Assembly (NCBI GenBank): GCA_948099385.1
Contig: CANUEZ040000105.1
Span: 2,615,001-2,679,000 of the forward strand
From: Fasciola hepatica
Lineage: Eukaryota > Platyhelminthes > Trematoda > Plagiorchiida > Fasciolidae
Reading direction: 5' to 3'
DNA: 64,000 nucleotides
The position numbers and the translations under genes were made by a program. The notes beneath the pieces were generated by a model. It saw only the letters and a program-made list of their open reading frames with translations. It was not told where the DNA came from and did no database searches. This document shows, in pieces, positions 20,862 to 32,870 of the stretch. The number at the start of each line of letters is the position of its first letter. Within the stretch, counting starts at the first letter, position 1.

Positions 20862-21454
20862 TATAAACGAATTTCTTTTGACCGTCAACTTTTGCCGTTT
20901 CGGTTGAATTCCACTCAGGTTCGTACGACCTAGCTGCTTTAATCCTTTCTATTGTGCTCCTTCTCGATGTGGCTTACTTCGCGTCTCGAACAAATTTCAA
21001 AAGACTTCAACTGATAGACGTAATAAACCGAAATACGGTTCTATAATCAGTACAACGTTAATGAACAATGAATAGACAAAACATACAGCCAAATTTTGAA
21101 CCGAGCGAGACACAGATCGTGGATAGTCAAATTTACTGTTAAACCAGGCGGGAGCGTCATATGTTCATTCAAACAAATTCAGGTCAATGTCAGATAGAGG
21201 GAAACGGATAAGACTGTTCAAATCACATGAAAGAGTAAGATCAATTCCACGTGAATAAAATATAACCATATTGTCATGCTACCGTCAGATTGGATTAAGG
21301 ACCAATCGCGAATCGGGACTGAGTTCAGTAAAATGACCAACTTTGTGCCAACAACACAGGAGAATGACTTGAAAGGGATTCACATGTAGAATTTGACTAC
21401 TAACAAGCTGCTACTAGCCAGTGAGAAAAACGATTCGTTTGAACGAACTGTACA
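20862..21454 (-). repeat. BEL solo LTR (minus strand)
   Basis: Reverse complement of the BEL 3' LTR. No BEL internal sequence is attached; both flanks are AGT/ACT arrays. It reads as the same insertion locus with the internal region gone. Confidence 0.85.
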
Positions 21455-21609
21455 AGTAGTAATAGTAGCATCGGTAGTAGTAGTAATAATAGTATTAGAA
21501 GCAGCAGTAGTATTTCTAATAGTATTTGTAGTATTTCTAGTAGAATTAGTAGTAGTAGTAGTAGTAGTAGTGTTAGTAGTAGTAGTACTAGTAGTAGTAT
21601 TAGTAGTAG

Positions 21610-21646
<37 letters not shown>

Positions 21647-21711
21647 AGTAGTAGTAGTAGTAGTAGTAGTAGTAGAAGTAGTGGTAGTTTTAGTGGTAGT
21701 ATGAGCAGTAG
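21455..21711. repeat. AGT/ATT-rich array
   Basis: Low-complexity triplets. Predicted proteins here are Val or Leu runs only. Confidence 0.9.
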
Positions 21712-22065
21712 TGTTGTGGTGTGTATATACAACTTGGTAAATAGTTGAGTGCTGAAGACGGAATTATGGACAATTGTGGATCAACGAAGGCCGCTATTTT
21801 CAACACTGCAAACACATTGAGGTAAAGGACGAGATGCAAACCACACGACTGCTCTTCCGTCTGATAATGATTGTCTTCGAGTGAACAAAACAGGCGTCGT
21901 GCAAAGAAGCATGTTTGTAATATATATGGTTAATTTTGTCGATGTCCGAACGAGGTCGTGGAAATAAACAACCTATTAATGAGAAATGTCTTGCTCGTGT
22001 TGTTCTTCCTATTTATTCGGGCATCGCATGTCTATGGTTGTTGTATGGTGAGTGATTATGATTGT
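21712..22065 (+). repeat. LTR-B with SINE-B fragment, plus strand
   Basis: LTR-B begins TGTTGTGGTGTG at 21712 and runs to about 21991. The first 70 bp of SINE-B follow (to GATTATGATTG), then an ACT array cuts in. The LTR-B/SINE-B order equals that in units U, so this is an inverted partial copy. Confidence 0.7.
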
Positions 22066-22394
22066 CCACCACTACCATTACTACTACTACTATACTGCTA
22101 CTACTACTACTACAACTACTGCTACTAATATTATTACTACTAATACTGTTATACATATTACTACTACCAATAAAACATTACTACTGCTATTAATTCGAGA
22201 AACACTACTAATAGTTTATATCACCAATATTACTATTACTAATACTAACACTGAAACTACTACCACTACTGAAACTACTTCGACGACACGACTGCCTTTA
22301 ATACTAGTACTACTTCTACTACTACTAATACTACTAATAATGACAATACTAAAACTGATAATAATTCTACAACTACTACTACTACTACTTCTAT

Positions 22395-22445
<51 letters not shown>

Positions 22446-22492
22446 TACTACTTCTATTACTACTAACACCACCAATAATACTACTACGACAA

Positions 22493-22557
<65 letters not shown>
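22066..22557. repeat. Long ACT-rich array
   Basis: About 490 bp of imperfect then pure ACT triplets, the longest array in the window. No gene. Confidence 0.92.
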
Positions 22558-23758
22558 GCACAGGTGACCTCTTATGCTGCGTTCCCACTTGATATGCTGT
22601 CACGCGTTCTATTCCCCCTCATACTACTGAATCGGTCGATCGAGTCACATGATATCGACTTGCATTCCGTTCCGTTCGGTTACGTTCGATACTGTTCATA
22701 CAGGTTGTTCTCCGTTGTATCCCGATTCCTGTTCAAGATGGATCAAGTGGTATGTATGGTGCTTAGGTAGTAAACGTTGGGTGCGAAGCTGGTGTAATGG
22801 TTATCATGGTTGCCTTCCAAGCAATCGATCCGGGTTCGATTCCCGGGCTTCGCACACTCTGCCCAAAAACAACACCTAAACTGAACGAGCATGACCGGCA
22901 CAACATACACAACAAGTAGCAAATGCGCGCATGGCAAAATCAAATCTAATAAATCCAAACGACCAAGATGGCTCGAACATGTGTTATGCACGTCGATCGA
23001 CCGTCTCCCTTTTCGTACGTTGTACTCGAAGACAGTTAGAGGTTGGAGGGTAGGTCGAAGTGGTCAGTAAATGACATGACAAAATGGTATGAGAATCTTG
23101 ACCAATGGACTCGGCCAAGTAGGACGTGTGAGACTTCCGAGTTCGGGTGCAGAGAGACTCGCCTACCAGGTGATTGGATGTAGTAATTGTGAAGCCAGAT
23201 ACATTCATTTCATTCATTTATTCATCCAATCATTTAGATAGTGAACTGACTGTGTGACATTTGCCTGGCTGTCTTTCATGATCATAGTTGCACATTTGGT
23301 GTGGTCGAACGCGCTAAGATGATGACACTGCCGCACCGGGAATCGAACCCTGGTCGCCTGGGTCACAGCCAGCACTCCTAACCAATAGACCACGCCCGAA
23401 TAGTCCAATCATAATCACTCACCATACAACAACCATAGACATGCGATGCCCGAATAAATAGGAAGAACAACACGAGCAAGACATTTCTCATTAATAGGTT
23501 GTTTATTTCCACGACCTCGTTCGGACATCGACAAAATTAACCATATATATTACAAACATGCTTCTTTGCACGACGCCTGTTTTGTTCACTCGAAGACAAT
23601 CATTATCAGACGGAAGAGCAGTCGTGTGGTTTGCATCTCGTCCTTTACCTCAATGTGTTTGCAGTGTTGAAAATAGCGGCCTTCGTTGATCCACAATTGT
23701 CCATAATTCCGTCTTCAGCACTCAACTATTTACCAAGTAGTATATACACACCACAACA
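22558..23758 (+). repeat. Repeat unit U, copy 3
   Basis: Direct repeat of 17523-18738 at an offset of 5020 bp. It has SINE-B core 23330-23401 and LTR-B 23480-23758. Confidence 0.88.
22783..22854 (+). tRNA. tRNA-Gly (TCC), copy 3
   Basis: Identical to copies 1 and 2, with no T-run at the 3' side. Confidence 0.6.
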
Positions 23759-23804
23759 CTACTGCTAATACTACCACTACTACTGCTACTACTACTACTA
23801 CTGG

Positions 23805-24096
23805 TGTTGTGAGTGTTTATACTACTTAATAAGTAGTTGATTGCTGAAGACAGATCTATGGACAATTGTGGATTAACGAACACAGCTAAGTTCAGCAGTC
23901 CAGGCGAATTAAGGTAAGCGACGATCTGCAAACCACCTGACCGCTCCTCCGTTGGACGATGACTGTTTTCAAGTGAACAGGACAGCCACTTGGCAAATGA
24001 GGATGTTTGTAACGTTTGTTTTGTTTTGTCAATGTCCGAACACGTTGATGGCAATAAACGACCTATTCACCCAGGCACGCCTTCTGGATTATAACA
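23805..24096 (+). repeat. 5' LTR of element 4
   Basis: No difference seen from 18785-19076. Confidence 0.88.
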
Positions 24097-24114
24097 TTTG
24101 GTGCCGTGACCAGG

Positions 24115-25721
24115 ATGGATCTACCATGGCCGGAGCCGTTTGAGGATGGCGACATACGGATCTTCCTGGAGGATTTCGAGGATCTGGCGGAGCTCTCGGA
24201 GATCCAGTCGGACTGGGGTAAGTTGACGGTCCTTCGAGCGCTTCTCAAGGGCAGGCCGCGGGCGGTGCTGGATGCGGCGCGAAGGGGCCCGAAGGAGCTG
24301 AAATGGGCCGCCGCAAAGGACGCCCTGATTGCAGGACTAGACACCCCGGCCGACCGTCAAGACGCTATGCGCCGGTTCAAGGATGCCCGGCTGGGGGTTG
24401 GTACGGACCCGCTGGTGCACGCCGTCGCGCTCCGCTCACTCCTGGAACGTGCGTTGCCGACGCTGGATGAGGCGTCACGGGCAGACCTGTTGGCAGACCG
24501 ATTTGTGGATAGTCTGCCGGAGCCCCTGCGTGGGATGGTACGCGTCGCCCGTGTCGGCCGTTCATTGAATTTGGTCCAGCTCGCGGATGTGGCTCGGGAA
24601 CTGGCCATGCTTGGCGTGCATGTGGTCAATACGGCCCATGTCGGAGATTCATGGAGGAACGGGGATCGTGTGGAGAAGGCGTACGGTCCAGAAATTTTGA
24701 ACACGGAGGACAGAATAGTGGAAGCCAGACAGTTGGAAGAAGCCGGGTGTTTCTGCTGTGGAAATGTGGAACCTGTTTTGGACGAATATCCGGAATGTCA
24801 GTAGAACATCGAAACAGTTGTACCAGAAGTATCACCGCTCGAGAATTCAACCATTACCGATGAATTGGCGAACTGTGAAAAATCGAACCAAATTCGTTGT
24901 GAAAATGCGGAAGATCGCTACCCAGGTTGCCTTGAACATGAACATTGTGACGAGGAAACCGAAGACATGTCGGCTGATATCACAGTCACTGAAGCTGCAA
25001 GATATGAGGAAACTCAGACTGAAGTCGAAATTCAAGACCAAAATGAGTTTAGCCCGAAAGACATTGAAGGAAGTATACCGGATACATTCCTGCTGGAGAC
25101 TTCAATCACTACTGATGAGGTGCAAAATGTCGGGAAACTGAACCATATACATGAAAATGTGGGAAATTGTAACCGGGATTGCTCTGAAAGTCAACCGGAT
25201 GATGGTGGAAACGAAGACATGTCATTTGCTGCAGTTGCCATTGCATTGAGAGACTACGGGTCATGTCGTGCGCAATGTGAAACTAAGGCGCCTTGCAAAG
25301 TTGAAACAGAAGAAGTTTACCCCCTACCTGAGCAAGTGCCGGGCGATGATGTCCAACCTTATGCATCCCGGAATGAGACTGCTGGAAGTCATATCCAGGA
25401 TGATAGTGGAATGACACAACGCATGGTACTCAGTAGCTTTGAAGTGGTCAGGCACGATGTCGTGGTGACGTGCGATAAAAGTCAGATGTTGTGTTTAGTA
25501 TTCACTGTTGCTATCTAGAAACAAGGCTGGTGTCGGTGTATATCACGGACCGGAAAAAGCATACCACCGGAGGAACTGTGGGACGGATGACAACACTGCC
25601 ACGAACCAGGGTTGGAGGTATGAACCTCGGAATAGAGAAAGACTTGAAGACAGTCTGCAGGATTTGGATCGTCCTTTTTTTGTCAGGGGGGAGGAGTGTT
25701 GTGAGTGTATATACTACTTAG
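24115..25721 (+). pseudogene. Gag-like ORF of element 4, stop and frameshift
   Basis: Same product as element 3 up to about residue 465, including the shared TAG (24802-24804). Relative to element 3, seven bases are missing near 25507, so the frame breaks and stops at 25518. The C-terminal part then continues in another frame to 25721, inside the LTR. That last part (GGMNLGIEKDLK) resembles element 1 rather than elements 2 and 3. Confidence 0.8.
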
Positions 25722-25988
25722 TAAGTAGTTGATTGCTGAAGACAGAACTATGGCCAATTGTGGATTAACGAACACAGCTAAGTTCAGCAATCCAGGCGCA
25801 ATAAGGTAAGCGACGATCTGCAAACCACCTGACCGCTCCTCCGTTGGACGATGACTGTTTTCAAGTGAACAGGACAGCCACTTGGCAAATGAGGATGTTT
25901 GTAACGTTTGTTTTGTTTTGTCAATGTCCGAACACGTTAATGCCAGTAAACAACCTGTTGACCAAGGCACACCTTCTGGATTATAACA
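25697..25988 (+). repeat. 3' LTR of element 4
   Basis: 292 bp directly after the polypurine tract; closer to the element 1 LTRs at several sites than to its own 5' LTR. Confidence 0.88.
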
Positions 25989-26059
25989 CTGGTAATGCTA
26001 ATACTAATACTAATACTGATTATGATAGTACTACCACTACTACTGCTACTACTACTACT
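25989..26059. repeat. ACT-rich array
   Basis: Short array following the CTGG target duplication of element 4. Confidence 0.85.
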
Positions 26060-26462
26060 AGCACAGGTGGCCTCTAATGCTGCGTTCCCACTTGATATGC
26101 TGTCACGCGTTCCCTCACCCTCGTGCTACTGCTGGTGTAATGGTTATCATGGTTGCCTTCCAAGCAATCGATCTGGGTTCGATTCCCGGGCTTCGCACAC
26201 TCTGCCCAAAAACAACACTTAAACTGAGCGAGCGTGACCGGCACAACATACACAACAAGTAGCAAATGCGCGCATGGCAAAATCAAATCTAATAAATCCA
26301 AACGATCAAGATGGCTCGAACATGTGTTATGCACGTCGATCGACCGTCTCCCTTTTCGTACGTTGTACTCGAAGACAGTTAGAGGTTGGAGGGTAGGTCG
26401 AAGTGGTCAGTAAATGACATGACAAAATGGTATGAGAATCTTGACCAATGGACTCGGCCAAG
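26060..26462 (+). repeat. Partial repeat unit U (copy 4)
   Basis: Shortened leader, tRNA-Gly-like sequence and LINE tail up to CTCGGCCAAGT, then unrelated sequence. SINE-B and LTR-B are absent. Confidence 0.75.
26126..26197 (+). pseudogene. tRNA-Gly pseudogene
   Basis: A and B boxes and the TCC anticodon are kept, but the 5' acceptor strand is replaced by ACT-type sequence, so the stem cannot form. Confidence 0.7.
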
Positions 26463-26899
26463 TTGGATGATTGTATTTTACTGGTTTGCTATTCGACCAT
26501 TCTTTCTCTGTATAACAATGTTTTTTATCTTTATATTTTCGTATTCCTTGCGACTGTTTTTCTCGCTTTTTATTGTTTTCTTTGTGTATCATTTTAGTTT
26601 GTTGGAATGTACCTCCCTTTATCGATGTGGTTATTGTGTGTGCGTAGTTCATTTATTTATTTATTTTTTGAACTTTCCTGGCTTTTTCGCAGTCCGAAAC
26701 CCTTTTCTTTGTAGTTCTAGCGGGCTGCTGGAAAATATTAGTTTGAATTACAATAATCTCGTCATCTTTGTTATTACAACTGAAGCCTATAGTTCACTTT
26801 GTCGGTATTCGTGGACGAGCAGTATTCGGGGAATGAAAACGAACGTAAATTTAAATACTCTATTCAATTACTTTAACGTCTGTCCTTTGGGGCTACAAG

Positions 26900-27405
26900 A
26901 CGGACTTGATGCCGTCGAAGCTCAGAACATTTGTGAACGTTCGAATACCTACGGCTGCGACTCCTACATTATCTATCCTGTTCAATGCCAAACTTGCAAT
27001 ATATATCCCTACTGTTTTAGCTGTACAGTGTGGATCCAGAATGTTGGGCAAGCAAACTGTTGCACTACAAAAAGAGGTGTGCTACTTTGGGGTCAGATAA
27101 AAGGATCGAATGCCATCACCAACACGGGGATCGGTCGACCATATTCCCGTTCTCGAGCGCCCAAGAACTACGAGAATTCGACGCATTATTTCCCGAGGAA
27201 AAAATAGACTGAAATTGATAAGTGTTCATCGATTCATTGCAGTTCCTACAGGATTCCTTTTTCATATCAACGTGCGGCGAAACCGCTGAACGTTATGTGA
27301 GTCAGCTAATGCCTAAACGAATGAAAAACGAGACCACAAATGAGATGAACTTCCCTGAAGCACACCGAAAAATGGCTTCCCGGAAAACAAAAGTTAGGAA
27401 ATAGT
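26900..27405 (+). pseudogene. DUF4806-like gene remnant
   Basis: Two or three short frames together resemble a DUF4806 protein. The pieces are an MLGKQTVALQKEVCYFGVR heptad-like stretch (to 27098), FPFSSAQELREFDALFPEEK (to about 27209, another frame) and then, after TTGCAG at 27241, a piece with CGETAERYVSQLMPKRMKNE and FPEAHRKMASRKTK ending at 27404. Frame changes and a stop at 27210 argue for a pseudogene or missed introns. The identification is from pattern memory only. Confidence 0.35.
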
Positions 27406-28309
27406 CGTCGGAGAATTTTTTTTGAAACCAATGAAGAACGTTTATTGCTTTGCAGGTGCAGTGCTTTGATAAGAAAATTTCCTGTCAGTTGATACAATGG
27501 CGGTGGGGTGTGACAAAGGAAACTGGGTACAGGACGCATCACAGTTTGCGCAGATCGACACAAAATGTATGATTATTGTTTAAAATTATTTCCGTTAGAG
27601 GAATCCAATGATGAAATGGTACACATGACCGATCAATACATGGATTTGGATGCGACTTATTCTACCACCTACCACCATTACTTTGTACAAATCTCTTGTA
27701 AAAAGAAATGAATTTTATAGACACTACACGTCGTAGTATTTCCCATTCCGATTGTGGGCGAACTGTAATAAATGAGTTCGTGTTAACGTTACCGTTTAGT
27801 TATGCGAGGGATGAAATTACTGAGATGGAAATAATTAAAGACTGCTATCTTTCATGGTTGATGGAATCGAGTAAGAGCGGCAGATTAATTCCGATGCGAT
27901 TAGACTGTTGCGAATACATTGAACAAAAGGAACGGCAGGAGAGTGTTTATTGTTCGATAACACAGCGTTATCGAAAATGATGGTAGTCAGTCGACGTTTC
28001 GTTTACCGCGGGTTGTGGAGGCTTCTTCTTACGGATAGCACTCCATTTATGATAATTTCGGTTAGATTCCTTAGCAGACTGGCCATCTTCCTAATGGTTT
28101 TTTCTGCAATTCTTTCTTTCAAGTTTTCCAGCGGGACCAGAGTTATTGTCAAGTACATTCATTTCACGAGAAAACTTTTCTGCTTGTACGAACTTCTTTA
28201 TTTCAATGGATGCCGTTTTCATTTCTGTCAGCGTCAGCCTTCCCTTGGAGAACAAGTTCAGTTCCTTCAAATTCGAGTTCTAACGTAGGAAAGGGATTTG
28301 ACGTGTTGC
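27406..28309. other. No recognised feature
   Basis: AT-rich DNA with ORFs under 115 codons and no domain or repeat that I recognise. Confidence 0.5.
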
Positions 28310-30100
28310 GAACGATTCATAACACGACTAAGAAATCTGTCCAGAAGAAGACAGCGGAGATCTTAAAGAGCCTTTCTTTATGATTTAGTTTGGCTATTTT
28401 CATTGCAATCACGATTGTCATCAATTCCAGGCGCGGTGTGCTTACAACCTGGATTGGGGCGACTCTGGCCTTTACGAGTACTAACTGGCATTTTTGGCCC
28501 TTACGGCCAGGCTTCGTCATCAACCCAACCCATTGCTCGTACACCATCTCAGATCAGCCGCATGAGATATGAAGCTGAAACCCGAGACACTTTACGATTT
28601 CTGGAGAAATAAATAAGTCGGCGAGAAGAGAAGAGCTTCAATTCCGGTGTCTGCTTCAGCCACTTATTCCACAACATCGAAACATCCCCTGCGATTTCTT
28701 CATCCTTGTCCATCGTGCGTTTAGACAATTTCTGCAGAACCACTCTCGCAAATATTGTAACGGGAGCGATATGGGCCATGGGATCAAGAATGAAAGATCC
28801 GTGGGAAAGTATGTTCCTCTTAGTGAACGTTTCGGCCATTGATCGAATGTGACAACATTGATGGCCGTTATCCACTCCCCACTGTATACCGAGCTCCAAC
28901 TGAACAGATCCCTTATGACAAGGCATCCCCATCGCAGATGTGGTCTGTTCCGAGTCCGGTAGTAATCTCATGAAATCGATGCTGTCGCTCTTCCACTGGA
29001 TCAAAATGAAGCCTCCTTTGCTCAACACAGATCTCAGCTGTCCTGCAAACCAAACGGCAGCACTTTCATATGTGACTCTGATGAGACAGTGATCCATGTA
29101 GAAACATCACTTAGTCTCTCGAATAACATCTGGGTCGTAAGCTTCCACATTGTCATCGATAGTTCGGTCAAGTGAGAAATTGGCACAACTCGGAAAGGAT
29201 GTCACTCCGAATAGATATACGGTCATTCTATATTCTTTCGAGTGGCGTGTGAGGTCTCCATTCGTCCACCACAAAACTGACAAACGTGGCGATCTTTCTT
29301 CGAAGCTTGAACTTGACGAAGCATCGATTCGATATCGGCCATTACTGCAATGTTCTCTTACCAATATGGCAACACTACTCCTACTAAATTGTTTATTAAG
29401 TCTGGTCCCGGCAGAATTTGTTTGTTCAGAGAGTGCCCACCAAATCTGGCTGCGCAGCCAAACACCACTTGCACTTTATATGACTTGGCTGAATGAACCA
29501 CAGGGTGATGAGGGAGTTAGAAGTGATTGTTTATTTTCCTGGCTAACGTTTCTTCAGAGCTTTCTCGTTCTAAATATTCTCTCTCTGTTTTTACATATTT
29601 TTGTCGAAGGTTCTCTGAACTGCTGAGAAGTTTACCAAGCTGAGAAGCTTTATTGTTCGGTAAGTTCACTATATCTGATCACCAAGGCAGCATTAACAAG
29701 AAATCCCCATTTACAAAAGCACATGGTCCTTTTCATGGTTGGTGAAGATTCATTGTTTTCCACGGACACATTTACATCTTATTTTGGTCCCCCATTTAAC
29801 AAGTCTTGTTGGTAGAATCTCTCCAATTCTTCTCCGAGTTCAGCGATCTTAGAAAAATGAGCTCTCTTGATACCAGTTAAACCTACTGAAATGGATCTCA
29901 TCATCATCATCCATCCTGAAAGGCCTTTTGGACAGCGTACGGTTCATTTGTATCACTCAGACGTTGATCTCCTACCCAATTAGTTTCGGGTATGTCGCGC
30001 CCCAAAAGTAAACTGATCTCCATAGTCTAGCGTGACACGAAAATGATGATACTCAGAAGCCGCCAGAGTGTATCTAGTCGATAGCCTGGTATATTACTAT
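28310..30100 (-). pseudogene. Second BEL/Pao pol remnant
   Basis: On the minus strand, from 5': LLLGRDIPETNWVGDQRL (protease-RT linker, about 29950-30000), RT palm pieces (LSVLWWTNGDL, EYRMTVYLFGVTS; 29364-29107), the RT end with LDPMAHIAPVTIFARVVLQKL (29097-28549), and RNase H with KARVAP and PRLEL, FWTD (28547-28317). Several frames and stops are involved. The gag, integrase and LTRs are not seen. It is much more decayed than the element at 4009-15409 and belongs to another lineage, as its RT differs strongly. Confidence 0.8.
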
Positions 30101-32630
30101 CCACTTACACAAAGACTTCACACAGAATTCCCCCTTAACGAGGACTACGTGGCATTGGATTCGATTTCGGATTCCGCTCTGGTGGATAAGAACGTTGCTT
30201 CCTTCGTCATTGTTCATATGGTGAGGTTCTTGCTCTTGCCTTTCATTCCGAGATCCAACGCAAGAATTTCGTAACTGAGTATGGAATATGAGCCGTCGTG
30301 CTGTATTCATACCTCATCAAACAGTGACTGAAACAACTGCCAGGGAAACCTTTGGATTCAATCTTACCATGTTCTCTGGTGCAAGGTGATTTGAAACTGT
30401 TGCTTGGTTGGCCACTTTGTTTTCTGAGTTGCCGCATCAAATAGAAATAACCGATATGCGCTTTTGAACGCTTTCATACATAAGTCCGAGACCACGCGGT
30501 ACGACACCACGAACTGGGAAATAATGGTATTCTCCGGCACAATTTCTCTTTCCGATTTCGGATTGTTCCGGAACTCTTTTAACCGGAGATCTGACTGTGA
30601 TCGGTGAATAACTATGAGCTCTTTTATTGTCATCTATCTCTTTTTCATTTCCACTGAGCTTTTATTTTATGTGATTATCCAGCCGCACTCCGCCTGTTTC
30701 CATTTGCTAGGGTCAGTTAGTACACTACAGAACTTTCTACCTAAATACTTGCCAGTAGGCAAGACAGTGAAAAGTCCACTAAACTGGAGATGAAATCAGG
30801 CGCATACCTACACACTACTCACTGATAAAAATCCCCAAGAAAGTTGTAAACCAATGAAACGAATTAGTAGATTCAAGGGAAGTGGCGTCAAGAGTAACAG
30901 TTCTACCAGTTCATTCAGTCAACTTTTATTTCGTAAGATATCACGGATGAAGGATTATAATAATGTTCATCAAACTAATGTCTAATAAATACACTTCAGA
31001 ATGGCGAAGCAGATGGCGCACATCAATTAACTTGGAGATATCGGGATAAATAATTTCGCATTAAAAATCATCTAACATAAGAAATAATGACTCTGGTTTG
31101 ACCGAACATGGGCACGAAATATTCCACCAGATGCTGTTGGGTCTCTGGCCCAACAAAGTTCAATCTTTATTCCATATATGATGTGAACTTGTCAGCATTT
31201 ATTTTCGATACTATAGCGATGACTTCAGTTGCGTATTGTTGAAAAAGTGCTAAATATTTCATCTGGAGACACTACCACTCCATCCAATCGAAACGTTATA
31301 TGATCACCAACATGGGAGTCATTGTCGGAACATATCTTTCCCATGCTTTCAGTACTAAAGATCATTTCCCTATTGTTACTCTCGTGCTTTACTGTTGCAG
31401 TGGTTAAGCAACACCACCAACTTGCCAGACCATACCCCAAGAACAGGGACTACAAAGATTTTTTACAATTTTCCAAAATTGCCTTGTCCGATAAAACATT
31501 TCACTTCCTTCGTCGGGTATTCCTTCTCAAATTTCTGAAAGCAAGCAACTATATGACCATTTCATTCTCACCTGTTTGTTTTCACTCTATTCTTCTTATT
31601 TCTCTTTAGAAAGGCATTCTGATCACAGACGTTGCATACTGATGGACCATAATGTTATTTTCAACACTGCTAGCGACCATATCCAGATGAGCATTCTTTT
31701 CTGTGTGCTATATACTTCGAATGTTTGTGGCATTTCCCGATGCTTGGTTTTGTTATTACTACTTTTCTACCTACGTTGGATTTTCGTGTAGCTATTTTTG
31801 AATTTGAAGTCAGCAGACAAATATTCATTGATACTCCTATTAATTTTCGTGCGTTCATTCCCCTTTGTAATATTCACTTATTTTACCATGCACGATTATA
31901 GTTTGTTCTTGTATTCGTATGACAGATTTTTGGAAGCGGCGTGTTTACATTTCAGTTAAAAGTACTCTGACAAAACTGGAGTAGAAAAAAACAAAACACA
32001 ACGTGGGTTTTAAAGGCATATGAGAGTGAAAAAACGAAAACATCGACCAAATTTAGAATGCAATTCCGTTTTTTCTTGTCTTTGTTGGTCAGTACCCGCG
32101 CCAGATAGGGCACAAGAGAGTTTCGTACAGGTTAATTCTGGAAGAAAGGTGTCGAAATTTAGATCTGATGGATGCGAGAGCACGACAAAGGGCTAAGCTG
32201 ATCATGCGTGCATGCATATCTATCGATTATTTCCGCGAAATATACCCATTATGTATGAAAACTTCGTTGTCTAATACCTTTAGAAACCTGTAACTCCTGG
32301 TCATATGGTTCGCTTTCAAGCAACGGTCGCGATGCCTCTTTGCTTTACCGGTTGCCCACATTTTCGTGGAGTGGTAAGCGAAGAACTTAGGTCATTAATC
32401 TGGGTTGCTCTTGTCTCCGCCATTGGGAAATCAACGCTGAATAATGACGCAATGCTTCTGTTTTTATACTGCTTGAAGTATGTACGTTCCGATGAAGATC
32501 AGGCCGTTCCCTGTGCGTGGTGCCCGCATTCTGCATGCCACGTTCGCCCATCAATGTAGCATTTAGTTCGAAAAGTCTGCTGCAAACGATATAAACTCTT
32601 TATTCGACGAACTCTGTAAGGTCAGCGGAT
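30101..32630. other. No recognised feature
   Basis: AT-rich DNA. Minus-strand ORFs at 30074-30633 could be further decayed BEL gag or protease but show no motif. Nothing else is recognised. Confidence 0.4.
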
Positions 32631-32639
32631 CGGGACAGT

Positions 32640-32760
32640 CTGCCTTATGTGGTTCTTTGCCACTTTAAGTCACAGGGTCTGGTTGCCGATAATCCCCAGG
32701 GGTGCAGTGTGCTTTGGGAGGAATGCCCCTTCCGCTGCACTCGTGCGCAAGCATGTTGTT
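32640..32760 (-). repeat. Short interspersed repeat shared with 37520-37610
   Basis: The minus-strand core CCGGCAACCAGACCCTGAGAC-type sequence with AGTGG and AGAACCA follows at similar spacing in both places. At 37.5 kb it directly follows LINE sequence. Confidence 0.5.
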
Positions 32761-32840
32761 AAAAAAATAAAAACAAAGTTTGACTACTGAAATAGAAGTC
32801 GGTAGCGAGACACAGAACGCTGTGTAACACGGACAGAGTG

Positions 32841-32870
32841 TTACGGTAGCAAACGGAATCCAGAGCACAG
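32841..32870. other. Small perfect hairpin
   Basis: GTAACAC, seven bases, GTGTTAC within an otherwise featureless stretch. Confidence 0.4.

Larger units (their letters stand above)
18785..21454 (-). repeat. Large inverted repeat, right arm
   Basis: Partner of 14818-17470. Its outer end is a BEL LTR in reverse orientation, beyond which lies an ACT-type array rather than BEL internal sequence. Confidence 0.92.
23805..25988 (+). mobile_element. Gag-only LTR element 4 (complete, TSD)
   Basis: The 2184-bp element has 292-bp LTRs at 23805-24096 and 25697-25988, both TGTT...AACA. A perfect 4-bp flanking repeat CTGG lies at 23801-23804 and 25989-25992. The PBS is at 24099 and the polypurine tract ends at 25696. 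The two LTRs differ at roughly 15 positions by eye, so it is an older insertion than its near-identical twin at 18785 would suggest, or a recombinant. Confidence 0.9.

Noticed and set aside
22052..22558. 168-codon ORF rich in Thr, Leu and Tyr runs
   Set aside because: It is the translation of an ACT array; similar ORFs occur in every array and frame.
26386..27207. 273-codon ORF with a hydrophobic N-terminal half
   Set aside because: It starts inside the LINE tail of a repeat unit and crosses the junction into unrelated DNA. The domain-like signals at its 3' end lie in other frames.
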